DNA of 64,000 bases from assembly GCA_025331565.1 (NCBI GenBank), contig JAFREQ010000103.1, positions 425,001 to 489,000 of the forward strand. The letters run 5' to 3'. The translations under genes and the position numbers were made by a program. Numbering within the stretch: the first letter of the stretch is position 1; each line of letters begins with the position of its first letter. This document shows positions 1 through 13,224 of this stretch, one piece after another. This DNA is from Holacanthus passer. Taxonomy: Eukaryota > Chordata > Actinopteri > Pomacanthidae. The notes under the pieces were generated by a model. The model did no database searches. It saw only the letters and a program-made list of their open reading frames with translations, and was not told where the DNA came from.

Positions 1-572
1 ATGCCCCCCCCGCGCCCTATTGTGTCCCTTCACCATGAAGCCAGGAGGCGCACATCCTGTAGGTGCATCATCATTTGAGGAAAAACAAAGTTACATGCAC
101 AGACCCCCCATTACAAACACACACATCTGACCCCTCCTCCCTTCACTCCTCCTCCCTCGCCACATGTTTCCGCACCCCCCCAACACACACACACTCGCAT
201 GCAGATGAGCTGTGAGAACTTGAATTGTTAGATTGAAAGAAGAAGAATCGCGACACAGCAGAGATGTTCCAGCGGTTTCACATCCTCATACTGACGACAG
301 GAAGAGCTGCTCCGGCTGCCGGCACCTGTGCCTTGCTCAGTGGCAGTTCTGGTGCCAAGTCTATTATGTAGGACACGACTTCCTAATATGGACCGGCCCC
401 CTCCTCCTCAACCCCTCCCTAACGTCCACCTCCACCCTGTGTGTCCGTGTGAATAAAACAATCTTTCAAAAAAAGAATCCATCCATTTATTTTTTTAGTC
501 TAGGCTATTTCCACCTTTGCCACTAATCTGTGTTTGAGTGTGTTGTCCAAAAAATACACTCAAGGAAGACAT

Positions 573-610
<38 letters not shown>

Positions 611-2284
611 TGAGCTGGTGGAAAGTTTGCTTAACCTCAGGGATGTTGGTGGAAGACCATGCTCACTTTATTCCTACATCTTTTTTTATTAGAATAACTG
701 ACTTTAGATTTAAAACCCTGTCATTAAATAGGCTATGAGGACTCACATAGATCACAAGAATCATAAAAGTTCTACTATGAAAAGTGGATGTTGTAAATTA
801 TTTTTTACACACTTCTGCCTGTGTTGCCTTGAGATGATCACCCACAGGATTGTTCTTCACATCAACCACTACACCCTTTGCCTGTAACCTATTTATAAAT
901 CAAGATCGCCTTCATACACAGCCCTTTAAAATGGTGGTTTAGTTTACTCTGTGTGCGTTAATGAGAGAGAAAATGTGCCTACCTGCTTTATCCAAAAGAA
1001 TAATCCAGGGTGACTTGAAGAAGCACAGACAATCCTAAAGGTGAAAGCATGCTCTTTGCAGTGTATGCTGAAGTGCATGATTGAGTAGGGCGAGTCCATT
1101 CTGTCCTGCGGGGGTGCACAGAGCTCACTCTCCAGGATTGATTGCACATCCCCGGTGGGGTTTGTTTTGGAACCAAATACATACAGTTGGATGACGGATT
1201 TTAACAGCAGCTATAATTATTATAATAATGTTGCCTTGGTGGGTCCGTGAGTGTTTTGATAATTTCACGACACCCCTCTCCCGCTGCTGAATGGTTCCTC
1301 CCGCATTAAATGGAACTATCTGCTATTGTCTCATCAGCGAAAAGTTGTTGGTTCTGTTAAGGACTCACGAAAGTGTGTAAAGGGTGTGAGCATGTGTCAG
1401 TGTCAGTGTTGGGTTTTGAACATGTTGGAAGTAAGTGGACACAATGATAGATGGTGATGTGTCTTTGCCAAATCGAGTGTCATTATACGCAACAGCCGGA
1501 CAGCTGTTTGAAAAAGGGAAACAGAGACTGTAAGATGTGGGAGGGCAGTGAAACCTGGTCTCATTGTGATGAGCAAAATCCCAAGAAAAATATGACTGAA
1601 TGAGAGTCTGAAAAACTTGATTCGCTGGTTGAGGCATGTGGAAAATCCACTTCATGTGAAAAAAGTCCTGAAAGTATGAAACTGCATTCAAACAATGTGA
1701 ACATTTGTTCTGCTCTTACTTCCAAAGTTTCCCTGTTGTTTTAAAAAAGATTTTAAATAATAGGCGTCTTAGAAAAATATTTGATTCATTTTTTGTTTTC
1801 TTGTCACTTTGACGCTGTTGCAACACATGACTGATTACTTTTTTTCAGTCGAGCAGATCCTCAGTCCTGTTCCACACACACACACTTGACAATGACAAAG
1901 AAAATAGCACAATCTAAGGTCAATCTCTGCTTTAAAAAATCCATTACATAATATCTAGACTAACAAAGCTGTTACAACACACGTGTAGCCACTAGCACTG
2001 TAGCTCTAATATTACTCCACTTTTCAAAAACAAGCCTAGAAATACATAGAGCCTATAAAGTCTTTTTAAAAATGCCTAATCCCTACTTCATCATCACATG
2101 TATAGGCCAATATTATCACTAATAATAATAGTTCCAATTATTCAAAACTGCAGTCACAACAAGAACAAGACTTTCAAATTTGGATTTATAAATATCATCA
2201 TAATATAAATATCCATACTGATAAATGATGTGATTCTGGAGCATAATCTGGACATGACTATGAAATGTGGTTGAAACCAGATGT
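1..2284. other. intergenic DNA, no gene seen
   Basis: AT-rich, with short CA runs near 110-195 and a (GT)n microsatellite at 574-609. Open frames are short and low-complexity, without splice-bounded coding character. Confidence 0.6.
574..609. repeat. (GT)n microsatellite
   Basis: About 18 uninterrupted GT units. Confidence 0.95.
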
Positions 2285-3645
2285 TTTCCTACCATTAAAA
2301 ATCCAATTATACTCGTGCCCGTGTTGTTTGGACTGCTAAACAGAGCGGGGGTGTTTCCCTAATCTGTAAGTCTATTTTCAATTTAAACTCCGATCAGGAT
2401 ATTACATTTAATACATTTGAGGCCCTGTTATTAAAACCATCTCCCTTAGCTATAAACTGACTTGTCCAGAGTACTCTATGGACCCTTACTCCCAGTTTTT
2501 AGAAGAATTTCTTGGATCATCTCCAAGATCCTGTTACTCATTCTGATAAGATCTTAGTTATTGGCAATTTTAATATTCACCTGAACAAGGCCTCCAGCCC
2601 TCTAAGTAAAGCCTTTGATTGATTCTTTTGCTTTTACTCAGTTTGCACGTGAACCTACTCGCTGGACTCACCCAGGACTTTTTTCAGTTAGTCTCAGTTC
2701 TTACAAATTTCACTCTCTATATATTTTCACCTGGCCAAAATGTACGTAGTAATGAAAAAAAATTTCCACTGCTACACAGATGACACTCAGCTGTACTTGC
2801 CTGTAAAGTCCGACGATCACTCTCCAAATACAAATTTAGAAGCCTGCTTGTCTGCGGTGAAAAACTGGACGTGACGTAATTTCCTGCTCCTAAATTCTTA
2901 TTAAAATGAGATGCTGGTCATTGGCCCCATTTAATGTAGACACCAGTCGAGTAACCGTAAATGTGTGTGATTTACTGTGTGATTTCTCAAAGCATTTAAC
3001 AGTCAAGACTCTTGGTGTTACGTTTGATCCTACCCTCTCTTTTGATCAGCACATTATCACTAAGATTGCATTTTTACACTTACGCAACCGAGCCTAAATG
3101 AGGTCTTTCCTGTCCATTACTGAGGCAGAAATCTTAATTCACGTCTTTGTTTCATGCAGACCTGATTATTGCAGTGTTCTGTTATCTGCTCGGCACTGAT
3201 GGTTCAAAATGCTGCAGCTAGAATCTTCACTACAACCAGAACATTTGATCATATTACACCAATTTGAGCTTCACCTCATTGGGTCCCTGTCTGTGTCATA
3301 TCAGACTTCAGTGCTCCTGATGACTTACAAAATTGTAAATGGGCTCGCTTCATACCTCTGTGACCTCATTAAACCTTTTCCGACATTGTGTCCCCTTCCG
3401 CGGGAATAACCTCCCTGCTGACATCAGACAATCTGACTCCACTGACTCCAAACTTAAAACTCATTTCTCTAACTCTAACTTTCAATCAGTGCTTTTTCTT
3501 CACTTAATTCAGCTATCGCTCCTGCTGCCATTATCCTTGTGGTGGATTCAATCTCAGTCTCAATCTCTTAACCCTAGTACTTATGGTCCATGTTTGTCCT
3601 GTCAACGAGAACTCTTTTGCTGTTTCCCACAAGCTGCAAGCTGTC

Positions 3646-3693
<48 letters not shown>

Positions 3694-4216
3694 GGCTGTC
3701 GGTGCAACATCCAGATGTTTGGATCTGGATCATTGTCCCTCAGGAGATTCAGCCTCTTGTCTTCCCTCCTCTCTTGCTAGTTTGCATGTGATCACGTCTC
3801 TCTCTCTCTCTCTGTTTGTCTGTCCCTCCTGTCTGTGTGAAAGCTGTGCTGCCTCTTCTGGGTTCGTGTGCCCTGTCCTCCTTCAAGGTCTTCGCGGTTG
3901 AGAGGAGGTCGTGTGGCTCGGATCCCATTTGGCGACGCCTCTAGTTGCACAGCTGTCCTCCTGGATCCACATTGTTCACATATATTTTATAATCTACATG
4001 TATCAGAACTTTTGTCATCACACTCTGTATATACTGTGATTTTGTTGGTCTGTTCTGTACATGCCACATCTATTTCATGGTTGCCTGTGCTGGGAGAGGG
4101 ATCCCTCCTGTAATTCTTCATGAGGTTTATTCAGCTTTTCAGTCAAGGGTTTGTAAAGGGATTGTAAAGCAAATAGCGAGTTTGTGCTCCTGGGCTATAT
4201 AAATAAAAATTGACTT
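2285..4216 (+). mobile_element. L2/Maui-like LINE relic, internally deleted
   Basis: Broken frames still read an AP-endonuclease fragment (around DKILVIGNFNIHLNKASSPL, about 2545-2610) and then the reverse-transcriptase catalytic region (HCYTDDTQLYLPVKSDDH, about 2770-2820; YTDD replaces the usual YADD). Downstream RT/C-terminal fragments read AAARIFTTTRTFDHITPI and PLPRGNNLPADIRQSDS-like pieces. The 3' end closes at GGCTATATAAATAAAAATTG near 4216, typical of fish L2-type elements. There are many stops and frameshifts, and the sequence between endonuclease and YTDD is nearly all missing, so the copy is dead. The family call is from motif memory. Confidence 0.8.
3650..3692. repeat. (CT)n microsatellite within LINE relic
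   Basis: About 21 CT units interrupt the 3' part of the LINE; a shorter CT run follows near 3797-3812. Confidence 0.95.
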
Positions 4217-5212
4217 GGCTTAAAATACTGAATTTTGTTGATTAGACTGTTTTACACAAACCAAGTAAATGTCAGACAAAAAATTGACTCAATTAACTCC
4301 CTTGCATGACTGGAAAATATAGAAAAGCATGGAAAATAAATGTGATGCCCAATGGTACAGAAATATTAGGACAAGTGTTGTTATTCAGTCCCAATAAATC
4401 TGACATATTACATATAATTGAGAATTGGTGTCTTTTAAGATAAGATATTGCTTTATTCATCCCACAATGAGGAAAGGTCTAAGTCACTACGAGCACATAT
4501 CACCACTAAACTTTATACATTTTCCCAAGCATTCAGACCATGACTCTTTATAGATTACTGTGAAAATGTACTCCAGCTTATTGTACGCTAAAGTCATGTG
4601 TAATAACTGTCACTCCACAGTGCTGTTGTGGGTGTTGTGCAGAGGTCAGGCTTGTTTGCTCAGCATGCGTGCACTGAGAGGGAGCCATGTTGCTGACTGT
4701 TGATGTACCAGTGAGTTAAGACACACAGACATCTTATCAGCGACGAGCCCTTGAATTGTAACGGCAGGCACAGCGCTTTATGTACAGTATGCAGGCCCCC
4801 GGAGCTCCGCGGGGGCTCCCTGAGCATTTGCACACATATGCTGAAAGACACACACACATACACAGATGACAGATGTGTCCTGTAAGACATGTCGCTGCTT
4901 CCTCAAATATAAGGTGCGCAAACATCCAAAAACACCTATATGTGTGCATACATGCACATACAGATGAATACAAAAGACTGTTAAGTAAATCATTATGTCC
5001 CTGATGAAATATGACCTTCTCAGCTGTACACAGAAGAAACACGCACAAAAAGCACTGATAGCCCCTCCAGCACACACACTCACACACACACACATACAAA
5101 AATGCAGTGGTGCATTTTTGAAATGTGAGCTACTCGCACACATAAAACACACATAGACACCCACACCTGTACATGTGCATGCATACGGACTTCCTTGCAC
5201 ACGGACTTCCTT

Positions 5213-5256
<44 letters not shown>

Positions 5257-7260
5257 ACATATATGCTACTAAAATACATCATTCCATGCTTTGAAAAATG
5301 TGATACTCTGCACACACACACACACACATCGTCACTAGTGACGTTCATTATTACATGCATGGAAAAAAAACATCTTCTCACGCCCATGTATATAATGACA
5401 AGCACACATGCACATTAGTGATACATAGTTATAACACAATGAACAGAGCCTCCCTGCTCTCTCTCTCTCCCTGTAGTGTGTGAGTCACTGTTCAGATACT
5501 TCCTGTTATAAGAGAGCAGTCTTTAAAACAGCCTCCCTCTCTCTCCATTCCTGCTTTCCAAGTCAGAGGGAATGTCAGGCCAAACACACACCAAGGTGTC
5601 CTCTCCCCCTCTCTTCTCTCTTTCTCTCTCTCCCTCTGTGTGTTCTCTCTGAACCAGAGAAGCTTCCCTGTCGAACGCCCTTCAGTCTGCAGGTCACCCA
5701 CTCAGCATTTTAAAACATACCTCCCTGAACCTTCACCTTTAAAAACCGGGGGTTTGAAAATCTCCTTCTACCCACTGCACCAGCACTACATGCAGGAACA
5801 AACAATGCAAGCATGCATTTGCACACTATTGCATGCATAGCTGCTTGTGCATGCGTGGCAGACACAAACGCACACCTCGGGGCAGCTCTTATAATAGCTA
5901 CCCGTGATATCCAACACAGTGGTGTGCACTGTTCTAGGCAGCATTGATTTGCATTACTGTGTATGATGTTTGTGTGTGTTACCTGACTACAGGTTGCGTT
6001 GCACACGTACATGAGGCAGTTCATTATCCATATTTATTCCTCCCACTGTCTACTTAACTACAAGATATATTGTCTTTTTTTCAGTGACTTTACTTTTATT
6101 CATGTTGTGACCCACTTTTTTCTCATTTGGTTCAATGAAGTTCCTCCTCTCTTGTCTTAAAATGGCACTATGGTGTTCGCTACCAGGATACGCAGCCAGC
6201 ACAAGCCTTCTCCAGTGACTGACACCTTCAGCCCCCTTGTGCTCAATTAGCTTGTAGTGCATTAGCGACCGCATGCTAATTGTCAGCTGGCAAAGGAGTG
6301 CAAGGAGAACCCTCAAGGAGATACCTCAGGGAGCGTTGAGGGGGGTGGGGGTAGAGGAGGAAGGGAGGGTAGTGGTGGTGGTATGCTTTGTTGCCTCACC
6401 AGCCCATGAGCAAATACAGTATCTGCGAGCAGCAAGAGGAAGCCCACATCTTGCCATACAACTTGAAATATTGATGGGATATATCACATTACCTCTTTTG
6501 AATAAGGCAAATAAGGCCCCTTTTTGGACTCTGGTGCCACACCTCTCTCTCAATTCAGACGACAGAAAAGAATTCAGCTCAAGTCAAATGTTCTTTGTAG
6601 GTATGAGATGAAAAAATATCTTATTGAAACAGAGTCCACATTCACTTCTTCTATACTGTCAACTGAGTGAAATGGTGCTGCACATGTTGTGTTAAATGCC
6701 TCTTTCTCTCCGTCCAGGTGATGTTTGAATAGGGACAAAGGTCTCCAGTATGAATGCACATGGTTCTGAATTTAGAAGGACTGGGTTCTTTTACTTTTTC
6801 ATCATCACAGGAAGAAGAGCTGCTCCCTCACTCTCGCTCTCTCTTTCTCTATCTTGTTGACTCAATCTGAGACAGCTTTTGGATCTCATCTATTTCCTGG
6901 TTACACTCCTCCCCTCCCCATCTCCTCTAAAAAATTCACATCTCCCACCCTCCCCTCCCACTCCACTCTTCTTTCCTTTTGACCACCTTTCCTTTCCATC
7001 TTATCAAATTCCATAGGGTGGGGAGGGGAAGCGAGGGGTGGATCCACCCACATGAGTAATCGTTCATGCTATTTTAGCGGCGTGGCTCTCAGCTGGCCTG
7101 CAAAACATCCACCTGCAGAAAGCTGCCGCACAAATCTTGTTGCGTCACTGGATCAACATGAAGTCAGAGACATAAAAATGGTAATACATCACAGCACAAA
7201 CATCGTTAAATCACGCTTATAATAGCTAATTCACCAGCAGCAGGGAGGATAAAGATTAAG
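4217..7260. other. intergenic DNA with microsatellites and a repeat fragment
   Basis: No credible gene. A fragment near 4438-4475 (GATAAGATATTGCTTTATTC) resembles a short tail common in fish interspersed repeats. CA tracts and a near-perfect tandem copy of ACGGACTTCCTTGCAC lie near 5186-5217. CT-rich tracts occupy 5455-5640. A complex stretch at about 6225-6320 contains GCATGCTAATTGTCAGCTGG, a possible homeodomain/E-box cluster. Confidence 0.5.
5213..5254. repeat. (CA)n microsatellite
   Basis: About 21 CA units, followed by a second shorter CA run at 5311-5328. Confidence 0.95.
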
Positions 7261-7300
7261 GTAAATGGCTGACTCCTGCTGTTATAGTTCTGGGTGTGTA

Positions 7301-7302
<2 letters not shown>

Positions 7303-7351
<49 letters not shown>
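7303..7351. repeat. (GT)n microsatellite
   Basis: About 24 GT units, the longest dinucleotide run in the window. Confidence 0.95.
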
Positions 7352-7354
<3 letters not shown>

Positions 7355-7538
7355 CAGGGAGGGGTTGTTGAAAAGTCCTCTCAGTATAAAGGGAAGGTGA
7401 CTGATTGAGAAGTCCCAGGTTGTGTTCTGTTGCTAATATAGTTATGTGGTGTAATCGTGCAGTAATAACATCATAATCCCATCTGGAATGAGAAACTGTG
7501 GACTGTGTGCTACAGTGATTGAGGCCATTTCCTGTGTA

Positions 7539-7570
<32 letters not shown>
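7539..7570. repeat. compound (GT)n(GA)n microsatellite
   Basis: Ten GT units run directly into about six GA units. Confidence 0.9.
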
Positions 7571-7662
7571 TGTGTCTGTGGCAGTGCATTTTAAGCAGCA
7601 GTGACTGCAGGAGGCAGCCTGATGGATACAGGATCATACTGCAGCGCTCACATTGTCTTCAG

Positions 7663-7700
7663 TCCTCCTCCTCCTCTTCCTCCTCCTCCTCCTCCTCCTT
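7663..7700. repeat. (CCT)n microsatellite
   Basis: About 12 CCT units with one interruption. It creates purely artefactual proline- or serine-rich frames. Confidence 0.9.
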
Positions 7701-7748
7701 CACCCTCCCCTACTGTCTGCCTGCCTCTCAGCAGAATTATCACTCTAA

Positions 7749-7751
<3 letters not shown>

Positions 7752-7787
<36 letters not shown>
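7752..7787. repeat. (CA)n microsatellite
   Basis: About 18 CA units, the fourth simple repeat within 500 bp. Confidence 0.95.
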
Positions 7788-7791
<4 letters not shown>

Positions 7792-9000
7792 CCCTGAACA
7801 CGCACTGATGCAGGAGAAAGTGCAGCCACATGCAAGCGTGTGCACATTCACTGTATGAAACACATGACACACACTGAAAAAGTGCACAAGGTGATTGCAG
7901 GAGAACTAATGTCCCAAAGTGCACACATGCAAACACGCACTCGAAAGATAGCTTCATATTCCCTACAGCAAAACTACCCCCCACCCCCTCGCTTGCATAC
8001 AGTACACACATACTCCCAAGCTCATTCGGAGGCAGCCATGCATGTTCAGAGACAAGGTGCTGCGAGAGCAAACAATAAGACAAAAACAGCCACCAGGGAT
8101 ACACAGAGAATATCACAGCGTGGGATTTCATCATTTAATCTTATGTCACTCTGCGAGCGTGTTGCAGAGCTCACACAAGGATCTCATGTCTGGCTTACAC
8201 AAGGCAAACAGGAAGTCAGGCAGGGAGCTGTTGTTGTACCTCACCACGCGTGCACGCATGGTTTATTTTACCGGTGACAGCGACCCTGTTACATACGGCT
8301 TGTCACAGAGGGAAGGGAAGTATCAGCTCCTGTCGCAGCCCTTTAATTCAAACACAGAGCCGCCTCTGTCTGTCCTCAGGTTCAAAAGAGATGGAGGGGA
8401 GGGAGAGGGTGTTGGCTGTGTGTGTGCGGGGCAGGGGCAGGAAAAGGTGCCTAAAGCTTGTGTATGTTGTATATGCTGTGTGCTAGTGTTACTGTTTATC
8501 AGCCGTGTTCTATACATCGGCACACACAATTGCAATTTGAAGCCTCCACCGTTGTGCTTTGCATTGTGTCACCCGTTGGCTTTGTAACCAGCGCTGCTTG
8601 TACTCATGAATATATGGTGTCCAATTCCAGTATTAAAAAAACCACTAGTGTAACATCCTTTTTACTGACTTCTCACAGTATCACTTCCACTTTTCATATC
8701 AGGTAAAAACAAACCTGGCATCATTTCTGTACAAGGATGCATGTGCTATTACTTTTCTATGTATGCTGTGTGTTGGGATTTAGTAACATCAGAATCATAT
8801 ATGAAGATAATGTAAGCTCTTTAAAATTCCTAAATTTGATGTTGCTAAATGTTGTGTAAGGAGATTTTTTAACTGCAGCCAAGTGTTTATGTAACCTCTT
8901 CTTTTTAAATCAAGGCAAGTTGCTGTTTTAACATCAGCCACATTGCATTTGAAACACATCCACAATGGTGCCTTGCGTTGAAAGCTGTCATATCACCGCC
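7788..9000. other. intergenic DNA, nothing recognised
   Basis: Mixed-composition sequence with short open frames that lack any recognisable domain or splice pattern. Confidence 0.5.
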
Positions 9001-9370
9001 ATGTTTATTTCTGTGATGATGTTGTAATTAACACGTTGCCCTGGACGTGTTGCCTGTTTGACATTGTGTCTGACATTGAATCTGGCGGTAGACAACCGCT
9101 CAGAGGCATGTGATGAGTATGCCTGCGAGAGGCTGGTCTAGACTCCAGGCGACACACCATATGATATTGATTATCTTTTGTTTGGCTATCTCTGCAGCTC
9201 CTTGCCCTAAAGGACTTATCTCACATTATTGTCTGGCATGAGGCTCTATTACTCCAATTTAGCCAGCTCTCCAACCAGCGGCAAATGCGTGTTGCTGTTG
9301 AAATGTGTCCATGAGATCCCATAACGAGGCAGCTAAGTGTTTCACTGTATTCACTCGCAGGTTTTAGTTA
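9001..9370. promoter_or_regulatory. candidate conserved non-coding element
   Basis: A complex, repeat-free stretch with balanced composition and clustered TF-like words (GTAATTAACAC, ATTGATTATC, CAATTTAGCC). It stands out from the AT-rich, microsatellite-rich flanks. No frame is coding-like. The call rests on texture alone; an alignment to other vertebrates upstream of ZNF236 is needed. Confidence 0.3.
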
Positions 9371-10767
9371 CACCACGCTTTTTTTTTGAGAAAGAATCAT
9401 AATTGATTGAGTTAAATGTCAAATGTGCCAGAGAACTTCTTGCTATCATAAAAACAAAAGGAAATTTGAACAGGAGATTTAATATCCATAATAATGATAA
9501 TAATATAAAAGGTAAGTTTATATTATGAATATAAAGGCAAATTAGTCCTTATTAACATAAACTATACATTAATAATCTTAGAAGGTCAGCTGGTAAGTTA
9601 AATAACTAAGTAGAGACTTGGCTTTAAAAAGAATATATTTGTTTGCGCTTCTGCTTCTGTTCTTGTTTTGCTTCAATCATATTCAGTTTTCAGTTGTTTT
9701 TTTTATTTGGCACCTGTGATAAAGAGCAACACTTGATGAGATGTCAGGGCAGTGCATTTAGAAAAAAGCAAGTTTTTTTTTGCCTTGCTGAATTTTCTTT
9801 CTCTTCCTGGCTGGGTTTCATCACATCCCATAGCGCAAAAGTTCAACTAGGCCCATGCACAAATTTGTTGATCCAACACAACACCCTGTAAATGAATGAT
9901 ATATGTGTGAGCGTGTGTTTTTGTGTGAGGCTGAGGTGTTACTTAGCCCAGTGGTTTTCTTTTCTTTCTTTTTTTTTCCTTAAGCGACCCATTTTCTGTG
10001 AAATCCTCCATGCTGGCGACCAAGGTCAGAAGCGATGCAGTTTTACTCTCATGTGCATACACAGGGTCTCCAACATATATCTTAACTTTTATTTCAGGAA
10101 TATTTCCATAACTTGAACCTGAAAGCAACTTAAAAAGTTAATGATCTTTCCTTAAATGATTTACTTTTACTTTCACATAGTGTATTTCCCTCTATAACGA
10201 CAACTTGATGATACATTTGAAAAGAATTTGGTTTTTAAATTGCAATTAAGGCTCCCTGACAATCATTCGCCTGCATTAAATAACCTGACGAAAGATCATC
10301 TGTTAAATATGCTAAACCACCGCAGCGTTAGAATCTCATCATGTTGTAGAGCTCACTGTTGTGTTTTAAATGAAGATGGAGAATAAAGACGAGCAGATTA
10401 TGGGCAGGTTGTAGTTTTTTTGTTGACATTTCAAAAGTGCCCTGGGAAAAAGCTTTCAGCAACACACTGACAAGTGTAAATTTAGGTGACTCCCAGTGTC
10501 GCTATTTTCCGATTTATCTCGCAGCTATTGACAATCCATGAAACACGATTTGAGCTGGAGGAGCTATAGAGTTCAGGCCCCATATTACCTGCTTTGCAGA
10601 CACTTACAAAATCTGAAATAGTGCTATATCTAAAACCTGCTTACGCACCCACGTACCTAACCCTTGTCTCAAACACTCTCACTCACTCACCATCATGCCC
10701 ACCCCCACACTCCCTCCCTCCCAACAGTACTGAAAAGTTGAAACTGATATTGCCACTACAACTTCTA

Positions 10768-10796
10768 GTACTACTACTACTACTACTACTACTACT
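10768..10796. repeat. (CTA)n microsatellite
   Basis: About nine trinucleotide units. Confidence 0.9.
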
Positions 10797-11502
10797 GTTA
10801 CTGCTGTTACTACAGTTACATGCTCAGGACTAACATCATTAAAGAGGTAATGAAAGCAGCAGAGGAGTAAACTCCCTTGTCTTTGGAACTCCACACCCTG
10901 TTTTCTGTTACACAGCCTGTACACAGCCTAAAACTCTGTGTCTAGGCCAAACGGAGATGACCCTGATGACATCACTGTGACATCATCAGGGTTATTTTCT
11001 CAGGCTTGGCAAAGTTTCGCTGGAGCCACAGAAGACAATATACAACTGTTGTACATATGTGTTGTACTAAGTACTACTAGTAAAGTAATTAATACTGTTA
11101 TTATACTTTGTGTGTAGACGTTTTTTAAATAAAATAATGTTTTTTAAAATTTTTAAAAACTAAATAAAAATCTTAAGTAAAAACCATCTTCAGTGAACTG
11201 AAGTTTGCTTTACAAGGATTGACCTGAATCAAAAGGAAGAACAAAGATGGTTCTTGACATCAAATCAGCTGTTACCAAACAGAACCAAATTTCTGTTCAG
11301 TATTTACATCCTTACAACTAAGTGAAAAACGTGTTTCTCTAACTGCGGATTGGTCGATAGTCCTCAGAGAGTAGTCGTGTCTTATAAAAGGAATATCCTC
11401 ATCTGGTCTTAGCTCACCTCTGCTTACTACAAATGCAGCAGAGAAATATGTCAGAGCCCTTGCCATGTGTGGCTGAGTGTGCGCAAGCTGTCATTCAAAG
11501 AC

Positions 11503-11563
11503 TACAGCAGGTGACTTCGGTTATTAGGTCCTCTCTGTCTGAGGGACTTAATCACCTGCTGTA
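11503..11563. repeat. hairpin with 12-bp perfect arms
   Basis: TACAGCAGGTGA at 11503-11514 is the exact reverse complement of TCACCTGCTGTA at 11552-11563. A second, imperfect stem (TAGGTCC with GGGACTTA) can form inside. Confidence 0.7.
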
Positions 11564-11991
11564 CACTAGCCGCTGGTTAGAAATCTGCACACATGGCCAG
11601 GCGACATTGCTTTTTCCACAGTCCACAGTACATTCATCATCCTCAGCTGTGATGAATTGAACGGTGTGAACTAAAACACAAATAAACGTGGTCAGAAAGG
11701 ACGATTTTCTAGGAACAGTCACCTCAAAGTTGGTGCACATTTATCTGCAACTGTGAAACTTAACAAATAGTTGTTTTGCACAAAACACACACAGACGTCT
11801 TGAGTTGCCCTCCACTTATCTTGATCTTACTAATTATATCCAAGGCGTGTGTGTGTGTGTGTCGGTGTGTGCTTGCAACTGTGTGTTTGACTTTCCTACT
11901 TATGCCACAGACAGCTGTTGTTTGTATTGCCCCCAGTGCTCAAAGCCACTTTGTAATTAGCCCTATCTATGTTTTACTTTACTGAAGTGAT

Positions 11992-11993
<2 letters not shown>

Positions 11994-12022
<29 letters not shown>
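11994..12022. repeat. (GT)n microsatellite
   Basis: About 14 GT units. Confidence 0.95.
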
Positions 12023-12080
12023 CATGTGCATGTGGGGGAGGTGGGGGGCGCCATCCCAATTCAAAACACTCTACCCACCC

Positions 12081-12083
<3 letters not shown>

Positions 12084-12117
<34 letters not shown>
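12084..12117. repeat. (CA)n microsatellite
   Basis: About 17 CA units, only 60 bp from the complementary (GT)n run; the two could pair as a hairpin. Confidence 0.95.
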
Positions 12118-12121
<4 letters not shown>

Positions 12122-13186
12122 GAGTTCCAGCCGGTAACAATGGCTCCAACACAACATGCTCAAAACAGCTGACATTGAAAAGTGTCAGTTTATGACCTCA
12201 TTCCAAAAGAACTGAGGGCATATGGAGTGTATGTTTGCATGGGATCACACCCAAACAATATTTATCAAACTCTACTAGTAAATCAAATGGAAGCTGCTTA
12301 CACACACAGAAACCTGTTGATCAAGCACAAACTTACAAACAAAAATCTCTTCAATCACCGCTGGAGTCAATAAAGTTCATGAATCACGCTGCATCAGAGT
12401 GCTGTGCATTATTTTGAAAACCTGAATGAGAAAGTTGAAGCTGAAACACACAGGCCTTGTATAGGAAGGTGAGGGAGGAAATCATGGCAAAGCACGCATT
12501 TTTTTTTTTTGCGAGAGGGGGATGGGTGGCTTTTTAGATTGTTGTCCCTCCTCCCTCTTCCTCTGTCTTTTTTTCTCTCTTCCCTCTCATCTTTGTTCAA
12601 GGGGCTGCCTGGTCGAAACAAGCCACCCCTGCACTCAGAATGAAAGTCATAATAAATGAGTCAAAAGTGGTCGAGGTGGAAAAAAAAATCGGCAAGACGT
12701 TGTCACTGACTGGGAGTTGGCGTGTTTACTTGAGATTTTGTGTATTATCATTGTGTGGTGATGATGTGTGTGTATGTGAGAGAGAGAGTGAAAGAGTATG
12801 TGTGTGTACGCATGGGAATGAGTGGGTGTGGTGTCGAGAGAGTTGCACTAACATAAATGAAGAAATAAACACACTTCACTTTTATTTCACATAATTAGAA
12901 TAGTCATACGTTTCAATTAATATCAAAGGCAACACTTTTATTGCTTTACTACAAAAAAAATCATTCTTACGGTTTTTATTTCTTGCTGAGGTAATGAATT
13001 AAAAAAAGACTGAGGAAGACATTCATCATCACCATCATCTCCCTTTTTCCTTCTCCCCTCCATCACCACACTACAAGTGGCTCTGGTGTATCTCCTGGTT
13101 TAATGACCCCTGATGACGCACTAACACAATTTCCAACTCCATCTATATGCTGCGGGTAGGCAGGGACACACAAAGCTCCCTTAAAA

Positions 13187-13189
<3 letters not shown>

Positions 13190-13221
<32 letters not shown>
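13190..13221. repeat. (CT)n microsatellite
   Basis: About 16 CT units. Confidence 0.95.

Positions 13222-13224
<3 letters not shown>

Noticed and set aside
4737..5405. Several long minus-strand frames of 90-160 codons
   Set aside because: They are created by CA/GT microsatellites (Cys-Val repeats) and show no domain or splice pattern.
7519..8134. Open frames with poly-Pro, poly-Ser or poly-Gly
   Set aside because: Products of the (CCT)n and (CA)n runs on both strands, not genes.
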